DNA of 47,871 bases, taken from IMG/VR virus record IMGVR_UViG_3300034169_000010, positions 1 through 47,871 of that record. One strand, written 5' to 3'. Position 1 is the stretch's first letter; every line of letters begins with the position of its first letter. The position numbers were made by a program, and so were the translations under genes. Source of the DNA: a virus. Positions 39,987-47,139 of the stretch are shown piece after piece. Below the pieces are notes generated by a model. It had not been told where the DNA came from. It worked only from the letters and a program-made list of their open reading frames with translations, and searched no databases.

Positions 39987-40083
39987 AGTCACGGTGCGTC
40001 TCGACGTAAGCCATGAGGAGGGCGAGCCCGGCGGCTAAGGCGGCAAGGGTCGTCAGGTCGAACCAGGACGGTAGAAGATTCAT
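39958..40083 (-). CDS. Membrane micropeptide (41 residues), antisense to 3' end
   Basis: One hydrophobic helix at about 8-27 (FDLTTLAALAAGLALLMAYV) followed by a hydrophilic tail. AGGAGG lies 5 bases before ATG 40083, a strong site. It is convergent with, and overlaps the last 29 bases of, the internal virion gene at 38184. It is the leftmost gene of the right early block; role unknown. Confidence 0.65.
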   Translation of the reverse strand: MNLLPSWFDLTTLAALAAGLALLMAYVETHRDSNGKGPSGE

Positions 40084-40105
40084 GCGGTCCTCCTAGAAAG
40101 GGAAC

Positions 40106-40128
40106 GGCCCCCGTGAGGGGGCCTTGTT
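40106..40128 (+). terminator. Terminator of the late block
   Basis: GGCCCCC, GTGA, GGGGGCC is followed by TTGTT. It lies about 120 bases beyond the last plus-strand gene and would end late transcription. On the minus strand no U-run follows, so it does not stop leftward transcription to the 41-residue gene. Confidence 0.8.
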
Positions 40129-40488
40129 CCGGCCTTGCGCCCGTGACCGGTGACGGGTGTGAGATACCGCGCCCCAAGCGTAGCACGGCTGGTGGTAAGA
40201 TTGGTCCGTGAGATATCGCGGGTCAAACCAAGCGCTTTCGGAGCCCGCGACGCGAGTAGACTGCCCCCTGCGTCAACGGGGCATCGGGTTCCACGCGGTC
40301 CCGGTTTCAGTGACGGGTTCAGAAGGCAGGCGAAATCCGAGCGACGAGCGTCTGGTTGATGACGCGACGGCCCCCCGCGCCTCGGTCCACCTGGGTAGTT
40401 CCCTAGACTAAGCCAGCCTTCACGCAGCACGAGAGCGCCCGGCTCGGCCGGAACCCCACCCAGTGGGGGGAGGGGGCCGGACTGCCTC
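40129..40488. other. Non-coding stretch between converging blocks
   Basis: I see no gene with a ribosome site on either strand. Repeats are present: GTGAGATACCGCG (40159-40171) and GTGAGATATCGCG (40208-40220), and GTGACGGGT at 40150 and 40310. A CCCCAC-CCA-GTGGGG hairpin is at 40454-40468. This could be a regulatory, packaging or origin region; nothing decides it. Confidence 0.4.
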
Positions 40489-40812
40489 TCACGTCTTTGG
40501 CCCCGTCTTCCTTCTGAGCCCTGCCATGATCCCCACGTACCTTGGCATGGTCTCCTTCGTCGGGAGGTTGATCCCTGCGAGGTGGAACCACATCTCCCTA
40601 TGCCGGATGTGCTCCGTCCCTTGGGAGTAGAAGAACGCCTTCGCGCTCGCCATGTCGCTGGCCTCCTCGTTGTAGCCGAGTCCCGCCACGTCCCTTGCCG
40701 CCTGGATCAGAAGCTCGCGGGCGAGGTTGCCCCACGAGATACCTTCGTCTTTACGCTCCGCTTGGTTGGGGTCCTGCGCAACCACCTTCCCCTGCTCGCG
40801 TCCAGCACCCAT
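40489..40812 (-). CDS. Hypothetical 107-residue protein
   Basis: The C-terminal 60 residues look like a folded helical domain (ASAKAFFYSQGTEHIRHREM, then MWFHLAGINLP). ATG 40812 overlaps the DUF1064 gene by 106 bases and has a moderate GGAAG; GTG near 40788 or ATG 40650 are alternatives. Unrecognised. Confidence 0.55.
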   Translation of the reverse strand: MGAGREQGKVVAQDPNQAERKDEGISWGNLARELLIQAARDVAGLGYNEEASDMASAKAFFYSQGTEHIRHREMWFHLAGINLPTKETMPRYVGIMAGLRRKTGPKT

Positions 40813-41156
40813 CTGGGGCTTCCGGTGTGAATCCGGATTACTATCCCAGCCGTCGCCTCCAAGAGCTTCGCCTTCAACCGGAACTCCGGCGTAATCGTCG
40901 CCTTCGACTTGCAGTCCTCCACAGTCCTCTCCCCCGTCTCCACCTCCGTGTACACGTAATCTGCTATGTATGTGCAGATCAGGTGGGAGTTGACCGTGAT
41001 TGGGAATGGGATCTGCCGCTGGAGTCCAACGATCACCCCGGCCCTCTCCATCAACTTCAACTCTTGCCATCTTTTCGCCTCCGCCTTCGAGTCGAATCGG
41101 ACGCCGTCCACTGTCGTCTTGACCGCGTGGAACTTGTTCCAGCCTTTAGGTCTCAT
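40707..41156 (-). CDS. DUF1064 family nuclease-like protein (149 residues)
   Basis: The N-terminal part matches DUF1064 (PD-(D/E)XK fold): NKFHAVKT, SKAEAKRWQEL with E26, D66 in YIADYVY, and D81-x-K83 in EDCKSK, as the metal-binding and catalytic residues. Members occur in phages and are thought to be endonucleases in recombination. ATG 41156 overlaps the upstream stop (ATGA). The stretch after about residue 110 is atypical. Confidence 0.75.
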   Translation of the reverse strand: MRPKGWNKFHAVKTTVDGVRFDSKAEAKRWQELKLMERAGVIVGLQRQIPFPITVNSHLICTYIADYVYTEVETGERTVEDCKSKATITPEFRLKAKLLEATAGIVIRIHTGSPRWVLDASRGRWLRRTPTKRSVKTKVSRGATSPASF

Positions 41157-41362
41157 TTCGGGAGCTGCGCCGCCGCCACCGACTTGACGTGCTGGAGGAG
41201 GTGAGCCCGGATCTCGTCTCCAACGAACTTGATAATCTCCTCGCTCTCTCCCTTCCCCTGCGAGGCGTCTGCGATCAAAAACAAACGGATTCGGTCGAAC
41301 TCTGGGGCCGTCAGGAAGAGCTTGATCGAGGTATCCAGCCCTCGGCGTGTGACTTCGTTCAT
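41153..41362 (-). CDS. Hypothetical helical protein (69 residues)
   Basis: Basic and helical, no cysteines or membrane segment, unrecognised. Start at 41362 directly after the previous stop (TAAATG), and its own stop overlaps the nuclease start. It may assist the DUF1064 nuclease. Confidence 0.65.
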   Translation of the reverse strand: MNEVTRRGLDTSIKLFLTAPEFDRIRLFLIADASQGKGESEEIIKFVGDEIRAHLLQHVKSVAAAQLPK

Positions 41363-41698
41363 TTACCTCTCCAATGCGACGATGAGTCGTGGCTGTTCGT
41401 CGCCTCGCCGGACGTTCACCACCTCGCCCCGGAGCATGTAGACGTGCGCTCTCGGGTGGATGGCCCCCCGCTCGATGAGGCCGTTACGGATGAGGGACCA
41501 GGGGCGAGGGAGAGAGACGCGATCCGCCCCTCCCCTCGCCGCCGTCGTCCACAGGAAGCCGATGCCTACGGGCTCCATAGGCCCGACAGGCTCTTCACGA
41601 AGGACGCCCCATGCCGCTCCAAGGAGATCACCGAACACCTTGAGTGAGCGACTCTGGGGCACGTCAGACTCAACCAGCAGGGACAGGCGCCGGGACAT
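41363..41698 (-). CDS. Hypothetical 111-residue protein
   Basis: Soluble, basic, beta-helical mix, with no known motif. It starts at 41698 within the end of the 61-residue gene and stops one base before the next start. No family recognised. Confidence 0.6.
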   Translation of the reverse strand: MSRRLSLLVESDVPQSRSLKVFGDLLGAAWGVLREEPVGPMEPVGIGFLWTTAARGGADRVSLPRPWSLIRNGLIERGAIHPRAHVYMLRGEVVNVRRGDEQPRLIVALER

Positions 41699-41855
41699 CC
41701 GGGATCATGTCGAAGGCGATGAGGTTCTTCGTCGGGATTCCGAAGACCCTCATCCCGTTCTTCAGCACCACGGTAAGGTCTCCGTCCGTTGCGATGGTGC
41801 AGTCGGTGAACTCGGCGCTCACGACAGCCGAAAACGAAAGTTTGTAGCTCTGCAT
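41670..41855 (-). CDS. Small beta-rich protein (61 residues)
   Basis: MQSYKLSFSAVVSAEFTDCTIATDGDLTVV-type alternation suggests a small beta barrel; it ends with a Pro-rich tail. AAGGAAG precedes ATG 41855, so the longer frame is rejected. Unrecognised. Confidence 0.65.
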   Translation of the reverse strand: MQSYKLSFSAVVSAEFTDCTIATDGDLTVVLKNGMRVFGIPTKNLIAFDMIPDVPAPVPAG

Positions 41856-41868
41856 TGGTTCTTCCTTT

Positions 41869-41991
41869 CTATCGGGCGGATTCAAACAGGATGACGGCGA
41901 TGACCCCGAGCAGCAGCCCACCGACCGTGATGCAGGCGGTGACGAACCCGTGCCACCAGACGGAGCGCAGGGGGCCGGAGAGGTCGGTCAT
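41869..41991 (-). CDS. Single-pass membrane peptide (40 residues)
   Basis: One hydrophobic segment (about 15-35, TACITVGGLLLGVIAVILFE) with short polar ends. ATG 41991 overlaps the upstream stop (ATGA) and has GAGGGC upstream. Possibly a host-membrane modulator; no family recognised. Confidence 0.65.
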   Translation of the reverse strand: MTDLSGPLRSVWWHGFVTACITVGGLLLGVIAVILFESAR

Positions 41992-42296
41992 GGCTGCCCT
42001 CTGCCGGGGGCGCCGGGGGCGGAACGCAGCGCCCGAACTATCTCGATGTTCTCCGCCCGCTCGCGCTGGCTCATCTTCGGGAGCCGGTCGTGGTCGAACG
42101 TCCAGTACTGACCGCAGCGCCCGCAGACCATGTCGGGAGCGCAGTAGCCGGAGTGGACCTCGCGCCATGCGTGGATCGTCCGTGCGTTGCCGACGCAGCA
42201 GTGCGGGCAGGGTGCGCGGCGCGTCTGTCGGTAGCGTGACGGGACGCAGAGGATGCCTGTGATGCCGTCGCCGGTTGTGAATGGGATGCAGGGCAC
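41988..42296 (-). CDS. Zinc-finger-like protein (102 residues)
   Basis: Cysteine pairs CPHC (about 29-32) and CGRC (about 59-62) with WTFDHDRLPK following suggest a treble-clef-type zinc site, as in many small phage proteins. GTG 42296 has GGAGGAGG upstream. It is coupled to the membrane peptide gene. Function unknown. Confidence 0.7.
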   Translation of the reverse strand: MPCIPFTTGDGITGILCVPSRYRQTRRAPCPHCCVGNARTIHAWREVHSGYCAPDMVCGRCGQYWTFDHDRLPKMSQRERAENIEIVRALRSAPGAPGRGQP

Positions 42297-42298
42297 GG

Positions 42299-42607
42299 CT
42301 ATTCCTCCTCCTCTCCCGCGCCGGGGGCGGGGCTGGCGAGGGCGTCCCACGCCCGTAGCGCGGCGGATGCAGCACACGGGCACAGCGTTGGGTTCTCACA
42401 GCCATGGTTCATGGAGCGAAGTACCCTGTGCATCTCCACGGCGGCCTCCGCGACGGCGACGAGGCGGGGAAGGTAGATCAGCGAGTAGCCCGCGACGACA
42501 CGAGCAGCGGCAGCGCGCTCCTGCTCGTCGAGGCCGGGGGCGTTGTGTTCCATGAGGACCCGCTTGGCCTCTTCCAGAATCTCGGCGAGGGTCATCTCAG
42601 CGGGCAT
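42299..42607 (-). CDS. Helical protein with Cys cluster (102 residues)
   Basis: A long amphipathic N-terminal helix region precedes NHGCENPTLCPCAASAA (about 67-83), which could be a metal site, and an acidic tail. GGAGG precedes ATG 42607. Unrecognised. Confidence 0.65.
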   Translation of the reverse strand: MPAEMTLAEILEEAKRVLMEHNAPGLDEQERAAAARVVAGYSLIYLPRLVAVAEAAVEMHRVLRSMNHGCENPTLCPCAASAALRAWDALASPAPGAGEEEE

Positions 42608-42806
42608 CAGGGCCTCCGTGCGCGTTGTTCCACATCTGGCGCAACCTCTTGATCTCTACGCGGGCCTTCCGCAGCTTCTCCCGCAGCATCACGACCCGAG
42701 CGGTGAGCCTCGCTTCGGGGCAGCATTCGGACTCGTCCATGCTGTCGAGCGGTGTCTCGCAGAAGCGGCAGAACTGGCTTCCGGCGATAGCGTGGCGGCG
42801 GTTCAT
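42597..42806 (-). CDS. Small CxxC protein (69 residues)
   Basis: CRFC near residues 13-16 and CC near 28-29 may bind zinc; the rest is a basic coil (VVMLREKLRKARVEIKRLRQ). AGGAGG precedes ATG 42806, which overlaps the upstream stop (ATGA). A DNA-binding or regulator role is possible. Confidence 0.65.
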   Translation of the reverse strand: MNRRHAIAGSQFCRFCETPLDSMDESECCPEARLTARVVMLREKLRKARVEIKRLRQMWNNAHGGPDAR

Positions 42807-42982
42807 CGGTGGCCTCCTGCGAGCCGATTCCAGCGGCGGATGGCGAGCGCGGGTGTCTTGCCGTAGACGATCAGATCGTGCGTGGCCATATCGCAGCACG
42901 TCACCTTCGGCTCGTCGCAGTAGGTAGCGTCCAACGTCGCCCTGCGGTGGCACACCGGGCACGGCAGCGGCTTCGCGTTCAT
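42803..42982 (-). CDS. Lar-like restriction alleviation protein (59 residues)
   Basis: CPVC (8-11), a TCC near 27-29 and the ending AIRRWNRLAG fit the Lar/Lambda restriction-alleviation family pattern (CP-x-C, C-x-x-C, A-x-x-x-WN-x-R). Such proteins relieve host type I restriction. It overlaps its neighbours as ATGA. The second cysteine pair is irregular, so this is a family-level guess. Confidence 0.55.
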   Translation of the reverse strand: MNAKPLPCPVCHRRATLDATYCDEPKVTCCDMATHDLIVYGKTPALAIRRWNRLAGGHR

Positions 42983-43473
42983 CGGGGGCCTCGGTTCGAG
43001 CGGCTGCGTTGGTGCAGCTCTTTGCGCGCTGCGTTCCGTTTCTCTTTGTTCACCTCGTGCGACCTCCTCCACGTATCTCTCCGACACGTGGCGCACTCTC
43101 TGTACGGACGGCTACCGCGCAGGCTGCGCCAGACCACGTTCGATCCGACGAGTGGGTGCCCGTGCTGGCACGCGGTTTTCTTCTGTCCGGCATATCTGCC
43201 TTTTGCGGCGCAATCAGCCATGTTGTCGCGATGCGTACCCACGAACAGATGGGTGGCCTGTATGCACGCCGTCTGGTCGCATTTGTGCAGGACGAGACGC
43301 CCCGCTGGCACGGGACCATGCTCCAGTTCGTAGGAGAGCCTGTGCGCCAGGTGCAGCCTACCGCTCACGTGCAACCTACCGTAGCCGCGCCTGTTCACCA
43401 CGCCGAACCAGAGCGTGCATCCGGTATTCGGCTCCGGAATCGACCACTTCTCCAGTCGCTCGCGGATGCTCAT
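42979..43473 (-). CDS. HNH endonuclease with altered core Asn (164 residues)
   Basis: Layout matches phage HNH nucleases with HRLSYELEHGPVP then LHKCDQTACIQATHLFVGT: H of HKC, a Gln where the family has Asn (compare CVN in the paralogue at 44299), and H of THL. A second zinc-ribbon (CQHGHPL, CATCRR) follows. ATG 43473 overlaps the upstream stop, so it is integrated in the operon. The Asn-to-Gln change may lower activity. Confidence 0.75.
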   Translation of the reverse strand: MSIRERLEKWSIPEPNTGCTLWFGVVNRRGYGRLHVSGRLHLAHRLSYELEHGPVPAGRLVLHKCDQTACIQATHLFVGTHRDNMADCAAKGRYAGQKKTACQHGHPLVGSNVVWRSLRGSRPYRECATCRRDTWRRSHEVNKEKRNAARKELHQRSRSNRGPR

Positions 43474-43595
43474 CGCTCCTCCTGTCGGGGGCCTCGCGCG
43501 GTGTCGCACCGGTAGAGCAGCCTCACCCTCTCAGCCTCGATCTCGTTTGCCAGCCGGTCGTATGCGGCAACGACGCGAGCGCGTGCGTCAATCAC
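43470..43595 (-). CDS. Small charged peptide (41 residues)
   Basis: A helix with many Arg and Glu (MIDARARVVAAYDRLANEIE). GTG 43595 overlaps the previous stop by eight bases; the stop overlaps the next ATG (ATGA). Unrecognised. Confidence 0.55.
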   Translation of the reverse strand: MIDARARVVAAYDRLANEIEAERVRLLYRCDTARGPRQEER

Positions 43596-43785
43596 GGTCT
43601 TGCACCTCCACCGGCAGCGGCGCGGTGGCAACCGCCAAGGAATCCTTGACAGTTGGCGTCTCCTCGGTCTGCGGGAGGGCGAGGAGCAACGCCGTGATGA
43701 CGCCACGGGCATCCGACAGGCCGAACGTGTACGGCTGTGCTAGCCACGCCTCCGCCGCGCGTCGTGCTTCAGCGAGGGCGGTCAT
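43588..43785 (-). CDS. Hypothetical 65-residue protein
   Basis: Helical N-terminus (ALAEARRAAEAWLAQ), then a hydrophobic helix (VITALLLALPQ). Not clearly membrane-spanning. ATG 43785 overlaps the upstream stop. Function unknown. Confidence 0.6.
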   Translation of the reverse strand: MTALAEARRAAEAWLAQPYTFGLSDARGVITALLLALPQTEETPTVKDSLAVATAPLPVEVQDRD

Positions 43786-44102
43786 GGGATCACCTCACGC
43801 CACTCGACGGCGAAACCGTCGCTCTCTTCCACCTCGCGGACAACCTTCCGCTTCCGCTCGACGCGCTCCACGCTCCACGGCGTGCCATCCGGCGCAAGAC
43901 CCATCAGCCTTTCGGAGCACGGTCCCCATTGCACGCGGGCGAGAACGAACGCTTCAAGGTCGGCGCGAGACTTGAACGTCTTCGCCTCGATGGTGGGGCG
44001 GGGCGGAAGTGACACGGCATACGCGAGCCCCTGCGTCAGAGATACCTGGGTGTTGATGGTGGTCGGATAGCAGACCGTGGCGATGATGAGTATCCAGTTC
44101 AC
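43782..44102 (-). CDS. Signal-anchor protein (106 residues)
   Basis: MNWILIIATVCYPTTINTQV is a likely signal or membrane anchor, followed by a beta-rich domain and a charged tail, so the bulk may be periplasmic or membrane-facing. GTG 44102 overlaps the upstream stop (GTGA). No family recognised. Confidence 0.6.
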   Translation of the reverse strand: MNWILIIATVCYPTTINTQVSLTQGLAYAVSLPPRPTIEAKTFKSRADLEAFVLARVQWGPCSERLMGLAPDGTPWSVERVERKRKVVREVEESDGFAVEWREVIP

Positions 44103-44302
44103 TTCTCTTTCTCCTCCCGCCTCGCGGCGGCAACGCGGGCGGCGGCTTCGTGCGCCCGATCTATCCGCTCTTGGTGCGGCTCTTCTCTCGGCACGCTGAT
44201 GCGGCGGCCGTCTAACTTCGTGAACGTGTCGTAGCAGGGCTGTCCATCCACGCTCTCGCAGTTCGGGCACCATTCGGCGAGCGGGTCTTTCGGCGCGGTC
44301 AT
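44099..44302 (-). CDS. Zinc-binding small protein (67 residues)
   Basis: CPNC (12-15) and CYDTF (23-27) make a half zinc site, followed by a highly charged helical tail. Members of this type occur widely in actinobacterial and proteobacterial phages. ATG 44302 overlaps the upstream stop. Unknown role. Confidence 0.65.
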   Translation of the reverse strand: MTAPKDPLAEWCPNCESVDGQPCYDTFTKLDGRRISVPREEPHQERIDRAHEAAARVAAARREEKEK

Positions 44303-44715
44303 GACGAAAGTCCTCGCGCCAGTGCGGCGCGACGCCGGAGTACGTCACACTCTCGGCACATTCGATACGTGGTGCCCACGTCCGTACGTGTCCCAACAAG
44401 GGGGTGCCCGCGCAGGCAAGTGGTGCGTTTCTGGTGACGACGTCTCCCCTTGCGTGAGGAGTCTTGCGCGTTGTCGGCGGCTGAACCCAAGAACAGGTGG
44501 CCTACGTTCACGCACGGGGGGTTGTCGCAGTGGTGGCACACCATCACCCCGTCCGGGATCGGTCCGTTCGCTTCCACCCATGCGAAACGGTGCGCTTGCC
44601 AGACCTTCCCTCCGCGTTTAACCCTCCCATACCCGCGGCTGGTCACGTTCCCTATCCACAACAAGCACCCGCTATTCGGCTCGGGTATCACGAGATTGTC
44701 AAAATCATGCTTCAT
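44299..44715 (-). CDS. HNH endonuclease (138 residues)
   Basis: Paralogue of the gene at 42979: HRFAWVEANGPIP, then CHHCDNPPCVNVGHLFLGS with all three HNH residues present, followed by CLRGHPL and CREC. It should be catalytically competent. It is flush in the operon through ATGA overlaps on both sides, unlike the antisense nuclease at 10918. Confidence 0.8.
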   Translation of the reverse strand: MKHDFDNLVIPEPNSGCLLWIGNVTSRGYGRVKRGGKVWQAHRFAWVEANGPIPDGVMVCHHCDNPPCVNVGHLFLGSAADNAQDSSRKGRRRHQKRTTCLRGHPLVGTRTDVGTTYRMCRECDVLRRRAALARGLSS

Positions 44716-44939
44716 GGCTTCGGCTCCTCGGGCGGGGGCGGGTAGAGCAGGGCGAGCACTTCGTCTGCCAGCGCCACGGACCACAGCGCGACCTTGTCGT
44801 GCGGGATGGCGCCTCCCGGCGTGGACGAGTCGCTAGCGAGAATCCCTTGCAGCGTCGCACACGTCAGGCGCAGACGTACCTCTTCGACGTTGACGGAGCG
44901 GCGGCACAACGGGCAGTTGTATTCGCTGCTACCCCTCAT
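44712..44939 (-). CDS. CxxC protein (75 residues)
   Basis: CPLC (9-12) with a further cysteine near 27 and a Leu-rich C-terminus (ALADEVLALLYPP). Possibly zinc-binding; unrecognised. Start 44939 overlaps the upstream stop. Confidence 0.6.
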   Translation of the reverse strand: MRGSSEYNCPLCRRSVNVEEVRLRLTCATLQGILASDSSTPGGAIPHDKVALWSVALADEVLALLYPPPPEEPKP

Positions 44940-45394
44940 CGCTTCCCCCCGTCCGTCTCCCCGTGGGCCGCAGGAGGGGAGAGGCGCGGGTCTGGCCTCA
45001 GCGGCGGGTTGAACGGGTCATACCCGTTGTTCCATCGCCAGTCCCCGAGCCGGTCGGTCACGCTCCGCTCGGTCTCCGTCGGCTCCCATCCCTCGCGGTG
45101 CTGCGCGTCCCAGACGTCGAGCAGCAGCCCCACGCTCTCCGCGAGCCGGGACGCGAGGGCGTCGCGCTCTTCGGCGGTTTTGATCTTCCATTCGGCCCAC
45201 AGGCGGCACGCTTCACGCGCCTCGTCCCTCTCCCTCGTCGCCTCGGCCAGCGAGGACCGGAGGGCGGCGACCTCGGCGAGTGCGTCTTTCACGTCGCCGT
45301 TGTTGATCGGGACGGCGACCATCCGGAGCGCGCGATCGGTTTTCGGCCCCCACTTCTCGACAGAGCGGGCCATGTTCTCAATCCACTCGCTCAC
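44936..45394 (-). CDS. Coiled-coil early protein (152 residues)
   Basis: Residues about 35-95 form a charged coil (ALAEVAALRSSLAEATRERD). The C-terminus is Asp/Pro-rich. GTG 45394 overlaps the upstream stop (GTGA). No family recognised. Confidence 0.65.
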   Translation of the reverse strand: MSEWIENMARSVEKWGPKTDRALRMVAVPINNGDVKDALAEVAALRSSLAEATRERDEAREACRLWAEWKIKTAEERDALASRLAESVGLLLDVWDAQHREGWEPTETERSVTDRLGDWRWNNGYDPFNPPLRPDPRLSPPAAHGETDGGKR

Positions 45395-45609
45395 TTCTCC
45401 ACCTCCTCCGCCGGGGCGAGGGCCGCACGGGCGCGTCCAACCTGCTCCCGGAGCGCGTCCTTCCATCGCTGGTCGTGCCCCACCTGCGACACGCTGGCGA
45501 GCCAGTTCGCGGTGTCCCGCAGCGCCTTCTCCAGCTCCCCCACCCTCGCCGCCAGCGCGGCCTCGCGGGCACGGAGCGCGGCGTCAGTAGCGGTCTTCGC
45601 GTCGGTCAC
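45391..45609 (-). CDS. Helical protein (72 residues)
   Basis: Ala/Arg/Glu-rich coil (AALRAREAALAARVGELEK) followed by a short amphipathic helix. GTG 45609 has GGAGGAATACC upstream and lies within the preceding gene by 26 bases. Possibly interacts with its coiled-coil neighbour. Confidence 0.6.
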   Translation of the reverse strand: MTDAKTATDAALRAREAALAARVGELEKALRDTANWLASVSQVGHDQRWKDALREQVGRARAALAPAEEVEK

Positions 45610-45835
45610 GGTATTCCTCCCCAAGCTCCTCGCAGAAGCGGTCCAGATCCCTCTCCGTAAACTTGCGCCCACACTCCGGGCACTCCTCCGGGCAGTCGAT
45701 GTCATCTCCCTCCGGCGGTGAACACTGCTCCGGTGGGCCGTAAGTCTGGCCGGGCGAGCCTGGGTAATAGGTCACGTCCAGGTCAGCCTCGCACTCCGGG
45801 CAGGAGACGACATCCGTGCATCTGGTCTTTTTCAT
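45584..45835 (-). CDS. Two-CxxC zinc-ribbon protein (83 residues)
   Basis: CPEC near 12-15 and CPEC near 52-55, each in an acidic context with CGRKF at the second, suggest a zinc ribbon; a Cys- and Asp-rich stretch lies between. ATG 45835 overlaps the preceding stop (ATGA). Function unknown. Confidence 0.65.
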   Translation of the reverse strand: MKKTRCTDVVSCPECEADLDVTYYPGSPGQTYGPPEQCSPPEGDDIDCPEECPECGRKFTERDLDRFCEELGEEYRDRREDRY

Positions 45836-45960
45836 TTCAGTCCCGCCCGTTCCCTTCTCTTGTTTTGACGTTCCGCCACAAGTAGGCAGAGGCACGTCCC
45901 GACAATGGCCCCGAAGCAGGCGAGGAAGACGAAGCCCCCGAGCGCCAGGAGGTCTCTCAC
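45832..45960 (-). CDS. Membrane peptide (42 residues)
   Basis: One hydrophobic segment (about 3-28: LLALGGFVFLACFGAIVGTC) followed by a basic tail ending in KRRERAGLK, so the tail should be cytoplasmic. GTG 45960 overlaps the previous stop (GTGA) and its TGA overlaps the next ATG. Unrecognised. Confidence 0.65.
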   Translation of the reverse strand: MRDLLALGGFVFLACFGAIVGTCLCLLVAERQNKRRERAGLK

Positions 45961-46160
45961 GGGGTGCCGTCCTCTTCCGGCCCGAATGAGTCCCTCACCC
46001 GGAGGGCGGCTACGTTGCAGGCGCTCCGTGCGCCCGAGACTACGATCTCGGCGCGTAGACGACGCATCCCGGCGCCCTTCATGCCTACTCTCTCTGCCTT
46101 GATAGCCTCTCTCAGCTCCGCCTCTGCGGCGTCCAGCCGGTTCCTGAGATCAAGGCTCAC
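45957..46160 (-). CDS. Basic helical protein (67 residues)
   Basis: Charged coil (LRNRLDAAEAELREAIKAER) with a further basic helix and an acidic end. GTG 46160 overlaps the upstream stop (GTGA). Possible DNA-binding dimer; unrecognised. Confidence 0.6.
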   Translation of the reverse strand: MSLDLRNRLDAAEAELREAIKAERVGMKGAGMRRLRAEIVVSGARSACNVAALRVRDSFGPEEDGTP

Positions 46161-46390
46161 TCGGGGCCTCCAACCCTTCCGGGGTGATGCGGGGCGGTGT
46201 AAGCGATCCCGCATTTGAGTCCCCTGACCGTCTGGAGGGCTTCCGCGAAAGCCGGGCTAAGGCCAGCGACCCGGAGGGCGGCGGTCTCCTTGGCGTCTCT
46301 GCGCATGAATGCGAGGGCTCGTGTGTAGCAGTGGTAGGAGAACCAGAAGACGATGGGGACGGCGATCGAGTAGAGCGCGAGGTCTTCCAT
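46157..46390 (-). CDS. Membrane-anchored protein (77 residues)
   Basis: N-terminal hydrophobic helix (about 5-20, LYSIAVPIVFWFSYHC) followed by a soluble, Ala-rich part. ATG 46390 follows the ERF stop by eight bases with a weak AGGCG site. Unrecognised. Confidence 0.6.
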   Translation of the reverse strand: MEDLALYSIAVPIVFWFSYHCYTRALAFMRRDAKETAALRVAGLSPAFAEALQTVRGLKCGIAYTAPHHPGRVGGPE

Positions 46391-46398
46391 GTCAGCGC

Positions 46399-47139
46399 CT
46401 AGAAGGGTACGCTCTGGTCGATGTGCTCGACCGTGAGGATATTGGTGAAATTTCCCTTCTTTTCGAACGTGGCGAGTACCTCGGTCCCGTTGTGCTTCGC
46501 CTGGGTCAGAATGGCCCCGGCGGTCTCGCTGAACGTGCTCGCCCTCGTCCCGTCCGAGAAGTTCGCCGTCCAGCGGGTCCACTTCGGCGGGTCTTCCTTG
46601 GTGTCCTTCGCCGTATCCACCGCCTTGACGAAGAGGGCGGCGGGACCGGCACCCGACTGAGCCTTGGTAGGGGCAGCCGGGGCCGGTTGGGTGGGGTGCG
46701 TCTCGCCCTGCGCCGGAGGGCGGGGGGCGGGAGCGGGCGAGGTGGCTGGCCTCGCGGTGGGATGCGATGCGGCGTTGCCGTCGTCGTCCTCGCCCTCGGA
46801 GGTGGCACCGACGATGGCGGCGAGGGCGTACCGGCGGAAGTAGGTGATGACGCTCCCGAGCTTCTGGGGGTTCGGCTCGTTCGGCATCGGGAGGGAGGTC
46901 TCGACCCACTCACCGGAGGAGTGGAGGAGGAGGGTAGAGAGGCTCGTTCCGTCGCCTCCCTGGACGACAGAGAAGCCCTTGGCCGCGAGGATCGGGTAGA
47001 GGTTCTCGGCCATCGCGGCGAGGTCCGTGTAGCTCGACTTGAAGAACGGGTTGTCGGCGTTCCGGCGAAGCGGCTTCATGGACGCCTGCACTTCGGCCAA
47101 GGCAACGGCGAAGTTCTTGAGATCAGGGGAGGTCTTCAT
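46399..47139 (-). CDS. erf: ERF-family single-strand annealing protein (246 residues)
   Basis: The N-terminal region matches the ERF superfamily: ALAEVQASMKPLRRNADNPFFK, SSYTDLAAMAENLYP and SVITYFRRYALAAIVGA. ERF proteins form rings that bind single-stranded DNA and anneal complementary strands, supporting phage recombination and genome circularisation. A Pro/Ala-rich linker (about 125-175) leads to a C-terminal domain (about 190-246). ATG 47139 overlaps the upstream stop (ATGA). Nucleases nearby in the same block would supply resected ends. Confidence 0.85.
   Translation of the reverse strand: MKTSPDLKNFAVALAEVQASMKPLRRNADNPFFKSSYTDLAAMAENLYPILAAKGFSVVQGGDGTSLSTLLLHSSGEWVETSLPMPNEPNPQKLGSVITYFRRYALAAIVGATSEGEDDDGNAASHPTARPATSPAPAPRPPAQGETHPTQPAPAAPTKAQSGAGPAALFVKAVDTAKDTKEDPPKWTRWTANFSDGTRASTFSETAGAILTQAKHNGTEVLATFEKKGNFTNILTVEHIDQSVPF

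Noticed and set aside
40150-40359. Plus-strand frames in the convergent boundary
   Set aside because: No ribosome site, start downstream of the late terminator, and composition typical of non-coding GC-rich sequence.
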